From contig JACTAT010000029.1 of assembly GCA_014526335.1 (NCBI GenBank), forward strand, positions 2,674,105-2,738,104: DNA of 64,000 nucleotides. The letters are read 5' to 3'. Source of the stretch: Chrysaora quinquecirrha. Taxonomy: Eukaryota > Cnidaria > Scyphozoa > Semaeostomeae > Pelagiidae. Every line of letters begins with the position of its first letter. Position 1 is the stretch's first letter. The translations under genes were made by a program, and so were the position numbers. This document shows positions 33,483 to 46,934 of the stretch, in pieces. Under the pieces are notes generated by a model. The model saw only the letters and a program-made list of their open reading frames with translations. It searched no databases and was not told the origin of the DNA.

Positions 33483-34069
33483 CACAAACTTTCGAAACCA
33501 TTACTCTAGTATCCGTGCTATCGTTTGCTTGGGTCTAACATTCTAAGGCATGTTTATCTATTCTGCACGAATGGCCCCAAACAAGCATTGGGAACAAGGT
33601 AGAGCAAAGCTAGCTTCATTGGAGTCAAATTTAACTCCTTTAAATGAAGAAAAAGACCGTGTACCTGCAGTATTAAAGTATGTTATATGAAACAACTGGC
33701 TATACCAAAAACCTCAAAAGCACTTTTTGCTTAGAGGTAAACATCGCTACTTAACTTGCAGCATTGCAGTCCTTGTCAGTGGGCAGGGTTGGTGGTTACT
33801 GTAGATGCAAAACATAGGATGCAGATTCATAAGCGGTTGATGGCAGTAGAGTGGGTTGGAGTTGGCTCTTAGATGGATAGCTGCTGTGAGTAGTAGGACC
33901 AATTTATTTCTCAGTATATAGCTTCACGGTTTCTTTAGGTTGCTTCTTAAATGCAGGGTCTTCAGTGCAGGGGTTTCTTAAATGCAGGGGTTTCTTACAT
34001 ATAAAAATTCACACATGATCAATCCTGAAAACTCACTGAATTCCCTAATTTAGTATATACAGTTGACAT
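33483..34069. other. Intergenic, nothing recognised
   Basis: No gene recognised. A short tandem 'ttcttaaatgcaggg' duplication occurs at about 33945-33990. Confidence 0.35.
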
Positions 34070-34648
34070 CCGCTATCTCGAACTCTCAAGGGAAACTGGA
34101 ATTTGTTCGAGATAGCGAATGTTCGAAATAGCGGATGCCCCATATAAATATAAAAAATTATAGTTTTTAAGTCAGAAAAGGAACCCCTATTAACATGTAG
34201 GGTTACTGATCCCAAATTTCATCAAACAAGTCTGATATTTTTTACATAGGAGTCAAAGCTCATTTGCTGTCATCCCTAATATTGGTAAAATTGAGATAAT
34301 GGCGATGCAGCACATCTCGAAAGAGAACAGCTTCATCTATTGTATACATGGGCAGCATATCACTTAGCTGCTGTCATTCCCGCTCCGCTACGCGAACTTA
34401 TACATATTTTCAAACTGTCTCTTTATCCATTTCAGCAGAAAATTTTGCAAAGTTCGAGATAAAGAGCAGGTTTTCCTCCATGGGAAATCGAAAATGGTTC
34501 GAGACAGCGAATGTTCGAGATAACAGGGTTCGAAATAGCGGATGATTTTTCTATACAAACCCTTATACCAAAACGAGGGGAAATGGAAAATCGTTCGAGA
34601 TAGCGAATGTTCGAGATAGCGGGCAGTCGAGATAGCGGATGTCAACTG
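34070..34648. mobile_element. pogo-like MITE, 579 bp, TA target duplication
   Basis: The left terminus cagttgacatccgctatctc (then gaact) and right terminus gagatagcggatgtcaactg are near-perfect inverted repeats, flanked on both sides by TA. Subterminal 'ttcgagatagcgaatgttcg' motifs repeat in both halves. The 'CAGTTGAC...CTCGAAC' style is that of pogo/Tigger elements. No transposase frame remains. Confidence 0.85.
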
Positions 34649-35085
34649 TAGCAAGTAATCTAGAACGAAAAGTAAAAATCTCCAGTAGCTAAAGCCATAA
34701 TCCAATACGGGGATTGATATCGGTGGATAATAAGATAGAGAGTAAAGAACACCGAATGTTAACTACAATGAAATAACCAGTAAGAAAAGGATTAGAAAGG
34801 AAAAAAGGCGATTACAGCTTGTATGTGAGAATCGATGCATGGTGTAATGGTGGAGATGAAATATCGGCTTACCATTAAAGGATTGGAAATCCCACTTGTT
34901 TTAATATTTCAAAGCAAACATTTATGTGAACTAACAAGGTCTTATCACAGATTAGGGGTTTTATTAGTAGGAGGTTGTTGATTGGATTGGACGATTTCGA
35001 CCATGTCTAAAATAACACAAAATCAGTAAAGGTGTGTGTCGTGTAACGGAATTAAAATGAAGAACTTTGCTCAGAGAAGTACACT
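34649..35085. other. Intergenic, nothing recognised
   Basis: No gene or repeat recognised between two MITEs. Confidence 0.3.
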
Positions 35086-35453
35086 TTTTTTAATAAGCAA
35101 CCGCTCAATAAGCAACTAGGGTTGAAGTGACCTTAAAATTAAGCAACTCGAGGGCTCAAGTGAATTACTGTAAGCAACTAAGAAGTCAAACAACCAAGCT
35201 TATAGGCTTTCTTGAAAATGTTTGTTCTTTTGTTTTCATGTTGAAGTTCGTTAGCCAACGTTTTTCCACTAACTGTCTCCCAAAAGTCGTGTTGTAGACC
35301 TAACAGTTGACGATTTTGACCCGCGAAGTCCGGGGTGGTTTTCAGGTACAAAAATGTTAAGCAACTTTCAAGCAACTTTGAGGGCTGAAATGTCTAACAT
35401 TTCAAGAAAGTTTGAAGGCTGGACAAAAGTCCAGTTGCTTATTAAAAAAAAGT
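35086..35453. mobile_element. MITE with 'ttaataagcaactgg' termini, copy 2
   Basis: Left end ctttttttaataagcaaccg and right end ccagttgcttattaaaaaaa. Internal 'aagcaactttgagggctg' and 'ttaagcaactcgagggctca' are inverted relatives of words in copy 1 at 31464. Confidence 0.72.
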
Positions 35454-36714
35454 TTATTAGATAGAAAGCTACAATCATGGAAAAGATTGTTGAGACAATT
35501 CAGAAAAAGTACGCTCATATCCCATATTGCCCCACCTTGCCCCCTTCCCCCACTTCAATGTTGGATATTTTGTTTAATTCACAACAGACGTAGGCGATTC
35601 ATCATGCGGACGACAAAGTCTCATGAAATTCGTGAACAAGTGATCAACATTTAATGGGGGGGGGCAAAGGCATAGACCAGAAATCAATATGACAGGGTAT
35701 TTGTCTCAACATATTTTGTCCATGATATGTTGGTAGGTAGGTTGGTACAAAAATTTGTACTAAAAAGGATAATAAGAGGAAGGACAGTGTTTGTGTGCTT
35801 TAATTACAGTAGAATGAAATGCAATTTCATGTAAAGTTTAATGGGAGAGAGCATTTAGGTATCTCCCTCTGTTATTGTCTTCTTGCTTGGATCTCCGCAA
35901 CACCTCGAGGTTGTCACATAGCCATAAAAGGCTACAGTTTAGCACGACCTCATTCATGTTGCAAAACCCCCCATCCTTCCATTCTTGTTTCCTGGTTTGT
36001 CACTGATAGGTCATGAATTTCTGCCATGAATTTTACGCTCCGCAAAATGGGTTTGTCTTCACAAAACCCAGCTCTTAGTGGTACTAGGTACTTTTCTCCA
36101 TCCCCTCCCCCAATTATGGTCCGGATTATGGTATATGCTTGATCTCCTATCTCTAATCAATCTAAGGGCCCGCTCACCCTCCTCTCCCATACGTTAAATT
36201 CTTAGCTCAAATAAATGTTATAGGTTACAAATATCAGCTGGTTTTTCCTAGTGCATCAAATCCTTGCACTAGGAATTCTTAAAGAGGGGAATTATCCTTG
36301 TCAAAACCATTTTTGTGTACTCCCACAAAAATCGAGTTTATCTCCTTGTGCTTTCTGTCCTGCTTTTCCGAACATTTACGCGGCGACGGCGACGAATTAA
36401 TTACGTTCCAAATAATGTTTCGAGGTCTTATAGTTCAATAATATTGACTATAGTCGGGAACCACAAAAACCAGTTACTAAGCAGCCGTAGTGTTTCTATT
36501 TAAAATAGAATCTAGTTTTAAAGCAGATACATATAAAAAAATCTCTTTGCTTTAGCGACATGTCTTTCCGCTGCTGACTCTTGTCATTTTCTGTTGAATT
36601 TTAATATTCTTTTGATCTAATATTAATCGTTTCTATACAATTTTAAACAATGGTTCAGAAAGTTTAAGGGACTTTCTATAAACAACCTTGTTGATTAATT
36701 TGTTATTTAGATAC
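35454..36714. other. Intergenic, nothing recognised
   Basis: No gene recognised. Short homopolymer G (about 35655) and C-rich patches occur. Confidence 0.3.
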
Positions 36715-38335
<1,621 letters not shown>

Positions 38336-39008
38336 GTATCTATCATGGTGTCTGTTCGTCGTGGTATCATAGTATCTGACTAGGTATCTGGCTACTAAAA
38401 TATTATAATCAACTATACTTTATCAAGTGTTCTTCTGGCTCTAGATCGGAAAGTGCTCAATTCTCTGAGGGTCTAGATGTGCAGAGATACTATAGTCTTT
38501 ACTGTCTAAGTATATAGCAGGTTTAAAGAAAGCTTAAGCTATCTGGCTCCAAGAAATTTATGACTCTATAAGATTGGATATTTAATCGTTAACTGTACTG
38601 TTATTTCAAATTGAAAACACTGAGTCACAGTAGACTTGAGAGTATGAGGATCTTATCTAAAGCTCATAGAGTCAATCAAAATTCGCCATGATTTGCCCTG
38701 GAAATTAATTAGCCCTCAAGGTGTACGACCTACAAAGTACTTTAACTGAGTAATTGAAAAACAAGTAGATTCTAAAATATCTTCTGAATCAAACTGAAAT
38801 ATCCTATTGAATTTCTTACTTTGAACCTTTGTTGAATACATTTATTGAAGAAATACTTGTGTTGACGTTCGAACTCGAAGCTATCATGACCCTTATCTTA
38901 AGCTCGTTTATCCGATTTGAATCGTGAAACAATGTAATATATCTAAATACTGTTCAAAAGCTGTCCTCTACTGTCCGGGGGATAGATGTTTAACTTGAAT
39001 TTTCGAAC
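38336..39008. other. Intergenic, nothing recognised
   Basis: No gene recognised. Confidence 0.3.
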
Positions 39009-39182
39009 ATCTACACGTTTTTTTATAAGGAACACCTTTATAAGGATATCGAGGCTGAAAATTCCCCAAAAATTAAGGAACGCTTAAGAAACTATCAATG
39101 CTCGGATGAACAACTAAGAATCACTTCATTTAAGAACAAGATGATTTGTTTGAATAAATAACAGAATAACAATATATTTCTT
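39009..39182. mobile_element. MITE 'acacgtttttttataagga', partial copy
   Basis: Begins ctacacgtttttttataagg and follows the left half of the full copy at 18700 (gaacacctttataagga, 'cgaggctga', 'aaaattaaggaac', 'cagaataacaatatatttc'). The right terminus is missing and the copy runs into the TAGTG tract. Confidence 0.75.
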
Positions 39183-39189
39183 ATTATAT

Positions 39190-39670
39190 TCTTTTATATT
39201 GTAGTGTAAGATAGTGTAGTATATAGTGTGAAGTGGTGCAGTGTAGTGTATTTAGTGTTGCTTTTCCTCACTATAGTGTAGTGTGATGTAGTTTCTTCTA
39301 ATGCAGTGTAGTGAAGTGTAGTGTAGTGTAGTGCAGTGAAGTGTAGATTAGTGAAGTGTAGTGATTGTAGTGTCTGTAGAGTAGTGTAGCGTTGCGTAGT
39401 TTAGTGTGTTGTGTAGTGTAGTGTTGCTCAGTATGGTATAGTGTAGTGATATTAGTGCAATTTAGATGAAGTGTAGTGTATTGTAATGTAGTGTATTGTA
39501 GTGCAGTAAAGAGTAGATTAGTGCAGTGAAGTGACATACCTATTGTAGTGTAGAGTAGTGTAGCGTAGCGTAGTGTAATGTTGTGTAGTGTAGTGTTGCT
39601 TAGTATGGTATGGTGTAGTGATATTAGTGCAATTCAGATGAAGTGTAGTGTATTGTAGTGTAGTGTAGTT
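39190..39670. repeat. (TAGTG)n degenerate tract
   Basis: About 480 bases of tagtg-type repeat with an internal duplication ('gtgatattagtgcaatt' at about 39445 and 39618). Confidence 0.93.
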
Positions 39671-40925
39671 TTGGTGAAGTTTGAACCAGGCTACTATTCT
39701 TATTTTTTCAATCCAGCAATTCTAAGCCTCAGTATTCTTATAAACTACGTTCTAATAAAAACTGTGACTAGGCATAAAGACAAAATTTCAAACTAAATAA
39801 AACGTGGAAAGACAAGTGGTTAGCTGCGAAACTCGCTTTGATAACAGAAGAGTGAATCGTGCTGGGACACATGCTGATTTTTTCTCATGGCAAAATTCTG
39901 GCAACTTTATATCAAACAGGCCTATTCTTTCGGCATTTCCTTTGGAATTTCAATGGCTCTGCCTGGAAATTTCCCGGCATCTCCATGAGCCAGCGTGAGT
40001 TATAGCTATGAATGGAGACATGTTTGTTCAGGTTCTAAGTTGGGGTAGATCTTCGTTGAACCTAAAAACCCCAATTGCAAAATCTGTGTTTCAAATTTGA
40101 AATTCCCAAACATTATTACTCTGGAAGTGTCCCTGTTATCAGTTATCACTAACCCAACCGAGACTAACACCAAGCGGAGGTCGCTCAGCTCAAGATTTGG
40201 GCGCCTTGCAATTCCCCTCAACAGCGATACGGTTCCAGATATAAGTCTAATTTAGAAGCGAGCCTTAGGAGATTTAACGTCTGTGCTGTTGCGAAACTAC
40301 AGCGAGAAACCTTAATATTTAATGGCTGTGGCTATACTTTAAATTTACATTAGTTGCAATGGTTGGGCAATAAGATAAAGTTTGATGAGTTAATAGTTAC
40401 AGATGACCGGACGGTAAATAGACTACATCAATGATTGATAGCAAAGAAGGTTGAAGTACTTACATGAGTCTAACGTTCATCGACTTTAAGATGCTATTAC
40501 GCAATATGATTGATAATGGCCAAACTTAACGGTATGAAGACGCCAGAAGTCTGCAGAATGCATGCCTCGCCCTAAATTTAAGAAAAACAATTACATAATT
40601 TCGCAACTAGGGTATTGAGCCTCTGTTTATTAAAAAGTAGCTCTTTTGTTCAGACAAAGATGACAAAGAGCTCTGATTCATATTTCTCTCTACTTCTTTA
40701 GGAGGCCTATGGTATACGAGACAAAAAAATTATCTAGGGCTAGTTGCATCATTGTCAAGCACTTCCTTTAAAGTCATTAGTTGCAATTCATTTGAGTGAT
40801 TCAGTAGATCCTTTCTACCTCTAAAGGATGAAAGTTGCCGAGTAGCTATCAAGGAGCTTAACATGTCAAGAAAATAGATTATTACTACATACATCAGAAG
40901 TCGACATTGAGCCAACAAAACGTTT
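39671..40925. other. Intergenic, nothing recognised
   Basis: No gene recognised. Short open frames on both strands lack known motifs. Confidence 0.3.
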
Positions 40926-41325
40926 GGAGATGTTGGCTGAAGTTTGATCGGGGCAGAAGTTCACTCAAAATTTCAGTATGTTGGCCACCCGTGCTACCCA
41001 GTCTACAACCGTGCCAACAAATTTTGACGCCACGCATGCGTATTAGGTAACACACTCGCTTTTAGCGCCGAAAAACGAAGCAAAACAGCATTCTCATTCT
41101 TACAGAGGCAAGCTGCTAAATAACCTTATTTTTTCGGTATAGAAAATACTTGCAAAGGAACCAAGTGAGAATTTTCAGACATGCGTCCTAGGCTCTTTAA
41201 TCAGAACCACTTTTTGATACGAACGCTGGCTGAAATTTTGGCTACGTTTAGCCACCCCCAATATGCAAAAAAAGTTCAGCAAAATGTTGGGTGTAATGTT
41301 TGCGACGTTTGGCTAAGGCTTTAGT
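40926..41325. mobile_element. Possible decayed MITE with 'atgttgg' words
   Basis: Inverted-looking words 'gatgttggctgaagtttgat' and 'cagcaaaatgttgggtgtaa', plus 'ggctgaaattttggctacg', lie about 350 bases apart. The right part (gttgggtgtaatgtttgcga) is shared with 26260-26285. Borders are unclear. Confidence 0.35.
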
Positions 41326-41750
41326 CTATATAACGAAGAAGAAATGATCTCAATCAAGGCAGCAGATATGTATTGTATATGAATATGACATGCAGTAAGT
41401 AACACACTAAAATCAGCTCAGAGGATGGTTAATTTTAGTTCTTTACTAGCTATGTTTATAATAGCTCTATAAACGCCCTATATATGATATTCTCCGGTCT
41501 TGAAGCTGCTTTGATATTTGAGGGAGTGCATTTACTAAAAGAAAACTGATTGTTAACCCTTAGGTAATATAGTTAGACTTCCGAATGGACCGTCGCTGTT
41601 CGGCTCGGTGTTGTGTTCGTCGCACTTCTCGTCGGAGCGCGTCAACGGTCAATGAGAATGGTCAGCGACTTCGTTCAAGGCGGACGTGCTTCTTAATCGC
41701 TCTCATAAAGTACTACTTCTTCGCTTGTTAAATATTAGAACAAGTTGAAA

Positions 41751-43040
41751 ATGGCAATAAGAAGAGAGATACATATGAAAATGATCCTAGACGTTGCTGA
41801 TTACGTAAAGAGAGTAAAGAAGAAAAAGTTAGAAAAACTATTGATACTGAAAGAAACTGAAATCCTTGGCCTAAATCAAGAGGACGCACAAGACGCCATG
41901 AAAGACTTGAAGGATAGAGGAATAATATCGTTTCAGGAACCAGAAGACATAATAACTATCGATGAAAAAGAAAGATTTCAACTTGCAAATTGTCTGATAG
42001 ATATTCTGAAAAGCTCGCCTTTTACGGACAGTGGAAATGATCTTGAAAATACGAGAAAAACAACAGCTTTTCAAACCACGCCCTTACAGGAAGACATGCA
42101 TCGTGAAGCCTTGCCCTTACAACAAGAGGCGCAAAGTCCCTCCTACGGTTTGGCCGATGTACATAAGAAAACGAAGCCCATTGATTATGAAGCTGTTTTT
42201 ATTCAAAGCTTGCAGGATAGAATTATTTCCCTAGAACGTCAACTAAACGAAAAGCAAATCATCATCGAAAAATTACTGAGTTGGCCTAACACGAATGATA
42301 CGGATGCTCCCGTGGGATCCTTGTCCAAAGCAAAGCTATTGAAAAACAATCTCATTAAAGAAAGCAAACAGTCAGTGAACAATAGCAGGGCTACAAACAA
42401 TGCCTCCAATTCAAACAACATCCACAATGAAAGAAGTCATGCAGAAGATTCGAAACAGCCTCCAGCAAATGGAAATGCTCTCCAGACACCCAGGAATGAA
42501 ACGAAAAAGCAATCCAAAGAGAGTAAAAAGTCCGATAACAAAGGCAATAAAATCAAAATTCTAATTGTTGGCGACTCGCAGCTAAGAAATCTGAATACAG
42601 AAAAGATGTCAAGCGATAACCATATTGTAGAGAAGAAGTTTAAACCTGGTATGAAAGTGAAAGAAATAGTACGGCAAACAGGAAAAAATGAAGATAACGA
42701 TGTCATAATTGTCCACGCTGGTACGAATAACGTCGGGTCGACAACACCAGAAAATCTATGCAAAGAAACTATCGATTCTCTCAAAAGTGTACAGGAAAAT
42801 AACCCTGGCGCAAAGATTACTTTCTCTGGCGTGTTTAAAAGGAAAGACTCCCATGAATCTAATGCGAAGATCATAAAGCTAAATGAGCTGTTGGCTGAAA
42901 ACCTGCCCCTCAACGGCTTTGATATGATTATTAACGACAATATTTTATTTAGCAATTTAAAAAGTGACGGTTTGCATTTGAATGACGGTGGAGTAAGGAA
43001 GTTTGCAGGTAACTTAAACAAATTCATAAAGTACTGTTAA
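41751..43040 (+). CDS. LINE ORF1 with SGNH-hydrolase-like domain (429 aa)
   Basis: Intact frame from ATG 41751 to TAA 43040; the in-frame codons just before this ATG lack a better start. The N-terminal ~90 residues (ILDVADYVKRVKKKKLEKL, KDLKDRGIISF) look helical and basic, possibly a small nucleic-acid-binding fold. A coiled coil follows at about 143-175 (QSLQDRIISLERQLNEKQII), then a polar Asn/Ser/Lys linker. The C-terminal ~170 residues carry SGNH/GDSL-esterase blocks: ILIVGDSQLRNL (block I, Ser), VHAGTNNVG (block III, GxN), LKSDGLHLND (block V, Asp-x-x-His). Such esterase domains are known in ORF1 of some CR1 and related LINEs, where a role in lipid binding or hydrolysis is proposed. All key residues are present although ORF2 is dead. 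Confidence 0.85.
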   Translation: MAIRREIHMKMILDVADYVKRVKKKKLEKLLILKETEILGLNQEDAQDAMKDLKDRGIISFQEPEDIITIDEKERFQLANCLIDILKSSPFTDSGNDLENTRKTTAFQTTPLQEDMHREALPLQQEAQSPSYGLADVHKKTKPIDYEAVFIQSLQDRIISLERQLNEKQIIIEKLLSWPNTNDTDAPVGSLSKAKLLKNNLIKESKQSVNNSRATNNASNSNNIHNERSHAEDSKQPPANGNALQTPRNETKKQSKESKKSDNKGNKIKILIVGDSQLRNLNTEKMSSDNHIVEKKFKPGMKVKEIVRQTGKNEDNDVIIVHAGTNNVGSTTPENLCKETIDSLKSVQENNPGAKITFSGVFKRKDSHESNAKIIKLNELLAENLPLNGFDMIINDNILFSNLKSDGLHLNDGGVRKFAGNLNKFIKYC

Positions 43041-43088
43041 CGGTGTTTTAGCTCCGGTAGCAACACGAACAGGTGCGGGGGGAACTGC

Positions 43089-45923
43089 TTGGGGACGAGG
43101 AAGAGAAATGGTCTCAAAATCGCTTTCTTAAACATAGTTTCCCTCAGAAAATATAAGAATGAGCTAAGCATTATTTTGCATGACAATGATATTGATATCA
43201 TTGGACTAAGTGAAACTCGTCTAGATAACAGCATTACAGATGCTGAAGTATCGATAGAGGGTTTCACAATATTTCGTAAAGATCGAAATGTAAATGGGGG
43301 AGGGGTCGCAATCTATGTTAAGGACTCATTACCTCTACCCAAAATAGTAGAAAAAGCGACAAGTTAGAGCTCCTTTCTCTTGAGATCAAACAAAAAATGC
43401 GAGGCCTTTCTTTCTTATCTGCTGGTATCGGCCCCAACTGCTGGGGTTGATGACGTAGCATTTGAGGGCCTTAGAGGAACAATTAGGGAACTCGATAAAG
43501 CAGGAAAAGAAATTATTCTAGTTGGCGACACTAACTGTGATTTTAAGAATAGTGCAAATGCTAATACAAAACAATTGAAACATGTCTATTCTGAATTCCA
43601 ATTAGAACAATTGATTAAACAATACACAAGAGTCGCTATAACAACAACCGAACAAGGTGAACAAAGAATAAGCAAATCACTTATAGACCATTTCTCTACC
43701 TCGAGCCCCAAATATATATTAGAGACCAATGTTCTAGAAACTGGAATGGTGGACCACTACTTGGTGTATGGCATAAGAAAAATAAATGCATGGCGACTAA
43801 ATAAAAAGGCACGAAGCCAAAAATAGTCGAATCGCGTACAATGAAAAAGTACGACAGGGCACTTTTCCAGCAGGACCTACAGCAAGTAGATTGGGAAACC
43901 ATTCTTACCCTTTTGCGAATAATCCATCTGCTATGGCTGCTACATTTCAGGAGATTTTCGAATCGATTTTGAGTACACATGCTCCCATTAGAAAAAGGAG
44001 AGTACGATCAGAGTTTGCTCCTTGGTTAACCCCAAATCTCAGGAAATCGATGGAAACTAGGGACAAACTAAAAAATTAGCGAAAATATCTCCGGAACTAT
44101 GGCCTGCCTATACCAAGCAGCGGAATCAAGTAACTAAAGAAATTAAGTGTTCCATCCAGGATTATTACAAAGGGTTAATAGAGAAAATAAAGGGATTCAA
44201 AGAAAATGTGGAAAACGATCAATCGAGTCTTGGATAAAAATACAAAGTCGACGACGATTCCAAGTCTAGAGGTTGATGGTAAAACATTGACAAAAGAAAA
44301 TGACGTACTTGAAGCGATAAATTATCACTTTGTCTCGGTTGGACCAAAGCTCGCAAGTAGCATAAAAACGAGACCAGGTGATAACTGCTTGCAACATATC
44401 ACACCAGTAAACAATGAATTCCTACTTAGAACAATAGACAAGCAATATGTGGTGAATGCTATAAATCAGCTCAAGAACGGAAAAGCGTCTGGTCCCGACA
44501 AAATCACCGTAACTTTGGTAAAAGACGCGTGCGAATTTATCGCTGAACCACTTTTGCTGATTTATAACTCATCACTCGAAAACGGCATCTTCCCTGACAT
44601 TTGGAAATTAGCAAGAGTCACTCCAATTTATAAGTCAGGCCCCAAAACTGACCTAAATAATTACAGACCTATTTCGGTAATCTCAGTTTTTTCGAAAATG
44701 CTAGAACGGCTTGCTCACGATCAGCTGTTCGAGTTTCTCAAAGCAAATGATAGTATTTCTTGCAACCAAGCAGCATTCCGCAAGTTATACTCTACGGTAA
44801 CATCTCTTATAAGCAGCACTGACTACTGGTATGAAAATATTGATAGCAGCAACGTAAATCTAACTATTTTTCTCGATCTTAAGAAAGCCTTCGATACAGT
44901 CGATCATGATATACTGATCAGGAAAATGTATTCATACGGAATTAGAGGAAAGCTGGGGATTGGTTCAATTCTTACTTAAATGAAAGAAAACAATTCTGCT
45001 CTCTTAACGGTCAGCAAACAAAAGCCAGAAGCATAACCTGCGGCATTCCACAAGGTTCTTGTTTAGGGCCTCTTCTTTTATCGTTTACTTAAATGATCTA
45101 GAAAAGTGTCTTAAACTTTCTAGGGCTAATATCTATGCTGACGATACCAGTATAACGATTGCATCTAATGATGTAGCGAAACTTATTGAAGACGCACATC
45201 AAGAGCTTTCCAATCTGTCTGAGTGGATGAGGGTAAATAAACTAAGCCCCAATCCGGAAAAGACAGAATTCATGGTTATAGGGCATCCGCTTAAAACCAG
45301 AAATCTTGACCTGCCAGAGGTTCTGAAACTCGACAACTCCAATATAAAAAGAGTCGATAAAGTAAAATCCCTTGGAGTGATAGTAGATGAGAAACTAAAC
45401 TGGGACGAACAGTTTCAGCGCACCAAAGGCAAAGTGAGCGGAGGTCTTGCAGCCCTAAAAAATTGAAAATATCATTCCACAATCTCAAATGTGTAATGTA
45501 TACTACTCATTGGTTGAGAGTCACCTGCGTTACGCTGATGTTATTTGGGGTAGTTTATCAAAAACGAAAATAGCTACTCTTCAAAAACTTCAAGATAGGG
45601 CTTATTCAATAATAAATAGTGCAAGAATAAAAGATAAGTGGTCGACTTCCTGGATTAACGTAGAAAACCTATTCCGTTATGATAGGAATGTCATGACCTA
45701 CAAGATCATCAACAAACTATGCCCCGAGAGCCTATGGGACAAATACCAACCGAGATCTTTACACTCGACCTACAGAACGAGGCATTGTAAAGATCTCCAG
45801 ATCCCTAGATACAAAACTGAATTTGCGAAGAAAGGCTTTCATTACGCAGCTCTCAAAACGTGGAATGATACACCTGTTGAAATTCGTGAGCTACCTACAC
45901 TAGATCGTTTCAAAAGCAACTAA
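43089..45923 (+). pseudogene. LINE ORF2: endonuclease and reverse transcriptase, disrupted
   Basis: Recognisable but broken. Endonuclease: LKIAFLNIVSLRKYK, IIGLSETRLDNSI (catalytic Glu), GGGVAIYVK, ILVGDTNCDF (Asp/Asn), SLIDHFSTS and MVDHYLVYG (His). RT: LKNGKASGPDKITVTLVK, NNYRPISVISVFSKMLER, TIFLDLKKAFDTVDHDIL (motif A), [28 protein letters not shown] (motif C, YADD). The C-terminal region (YYSLVESHLRYADVIWG, LQDRAYSIIN) runs to about 45923. Frame changes are visible near 43362, 43830, 44078-44215, 44960, 45085 and 45465, so no full-length enzyme can be made. Catalytic residues themselves are mostly unchanged, which suggests fairly recent decay. Confidence 0.85.
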
Positions 45924-46456
45924 AAACGCATCTAAGGAGCTAGACCATGCAAACACAACTCCTTGGAAGATCAGCAATACAGATTAGTTTAATAGGCGCA
46001 AATTTTTCCTTTTTTTTTTAAGCCATATTTTTAGGAATTATATATTGTAATTAGATTTATCAGGTATTGTTAGTAATTTTATGCTGAAAGGGTTAATTTG
46101 TGTATAAATAATAATAAATTATTTTCAAAAATGCAACCAGATTCATATCGCCTCCTTGAATATCTTCTTTATGTTATATGAAAAAAGAAGACGTTTATTG
46201 ATGTTCTCAGCCAGATATGCCCACCACATGGATTCGTTATTGCTCTTGACGGAATCGGTAAAAAGTAAACATACTACAATCTTCTCCAGTAGAAAAGAGA
46301 GAGCTATTTTGATCATAGCAAAATAGGCATTCTTAGAATCGACAATCTGCTATTTCTTGCTTTATGCTAAGGAGTATCATTTCTTCATGCTCACTAATTA
46401 GAAAATATGCTACTAAAGGTACATATTTGTTACGCATTGTGAATACTCAGATAGGT

Positions 46457-46605
46457 TTTTCCACAAGTGGCATAGCAAAATAGATTGGATTCGAACCTGG
46501 ACTTAATGACCAATGAGAGCAATCGACGTTTGCACTGAGCTATAGAGCTGAATGAAATTGCCAAGTAACTCTCCAAGAAATAGAGCCCAAAACAACCCTC
46601 CCGTA
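46457..46605 (-). mobile_element. tRNA-derived SINE-like element, family 2, copy 2
   Basis: Minus strand: A-box-like 'tagctcagtgcaaacgtcg' and B-box-like 'ccaggttcgaatccaatc', here a perfect GGTTCGAATCC. It matches copy 1 at 1111-1257. It lies about 320 bases after the LINE 3' end. Confidence 0.65.
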
Positions 46606-46666
46606 CAAAAGATACAGCTTAAGAAGAAGGCTTCTCCTCTACTTAAGATACGATATACCAAAGGTT

Positions 46667-46934
46667 TGGCTAAACTAGGAGACATGTTGAGCGCGACATT
46701 GATGCCCCCTCGGTGTCTCCCAGTTTAGCCGCCTCGAAAACTCTGTAGCACGCGACAAAACTTGTAGCAAGAGACAAGCAAACGTTTCTGGGAGGCAACA
46801 GAAACACTTCTTATCCTCGGCGACATGCAAATGAGTCGGGGGACATGTTGCTAGCTTGTCACTCGCATGTTTAACTACCTTGGGAGACACGCGGAATACA
46901 GTGTGGCGCGCAACAAAGTCTCCTAGTTGAGCCA
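46667..46934. mobile_element. MITE with 'aaactaggagac' termini, copy 2
   Basis: Left end tggctaaactaggagacatg and right end aaagtctcctagttgagcca are inverted repeats, with internal 'gcgcgacattg' and 'gcgcgcaacaaag'. Same family as 23474-23717. Confidence 0.78.

Larger units (their letters stand above)
41575..46135 (+). mobile_element. Near full-length CR1-like LINE (ORF1 intact, ORF2 broken)
   Basis: A GC-richer 5' leader (about 41580-41690) is followed by ORF1 (41751-43040). ORF2 follows in shifting frames from about 43089 to 45923, with an apurinic-type endonuclease then a reverse transcriptase, and then a short 3' UTR with an 'aataataataaatt' tail at about 46107-46135. Domain order, the esterase-bearing ORF1 and the microsatellite-like tail fit the CR1/L2 group. 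A target-site duplication is not obvious. The 4.5-kb length is normal for a full element, so it inserted nearly complete and then decayed. Confidence 0.85.
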
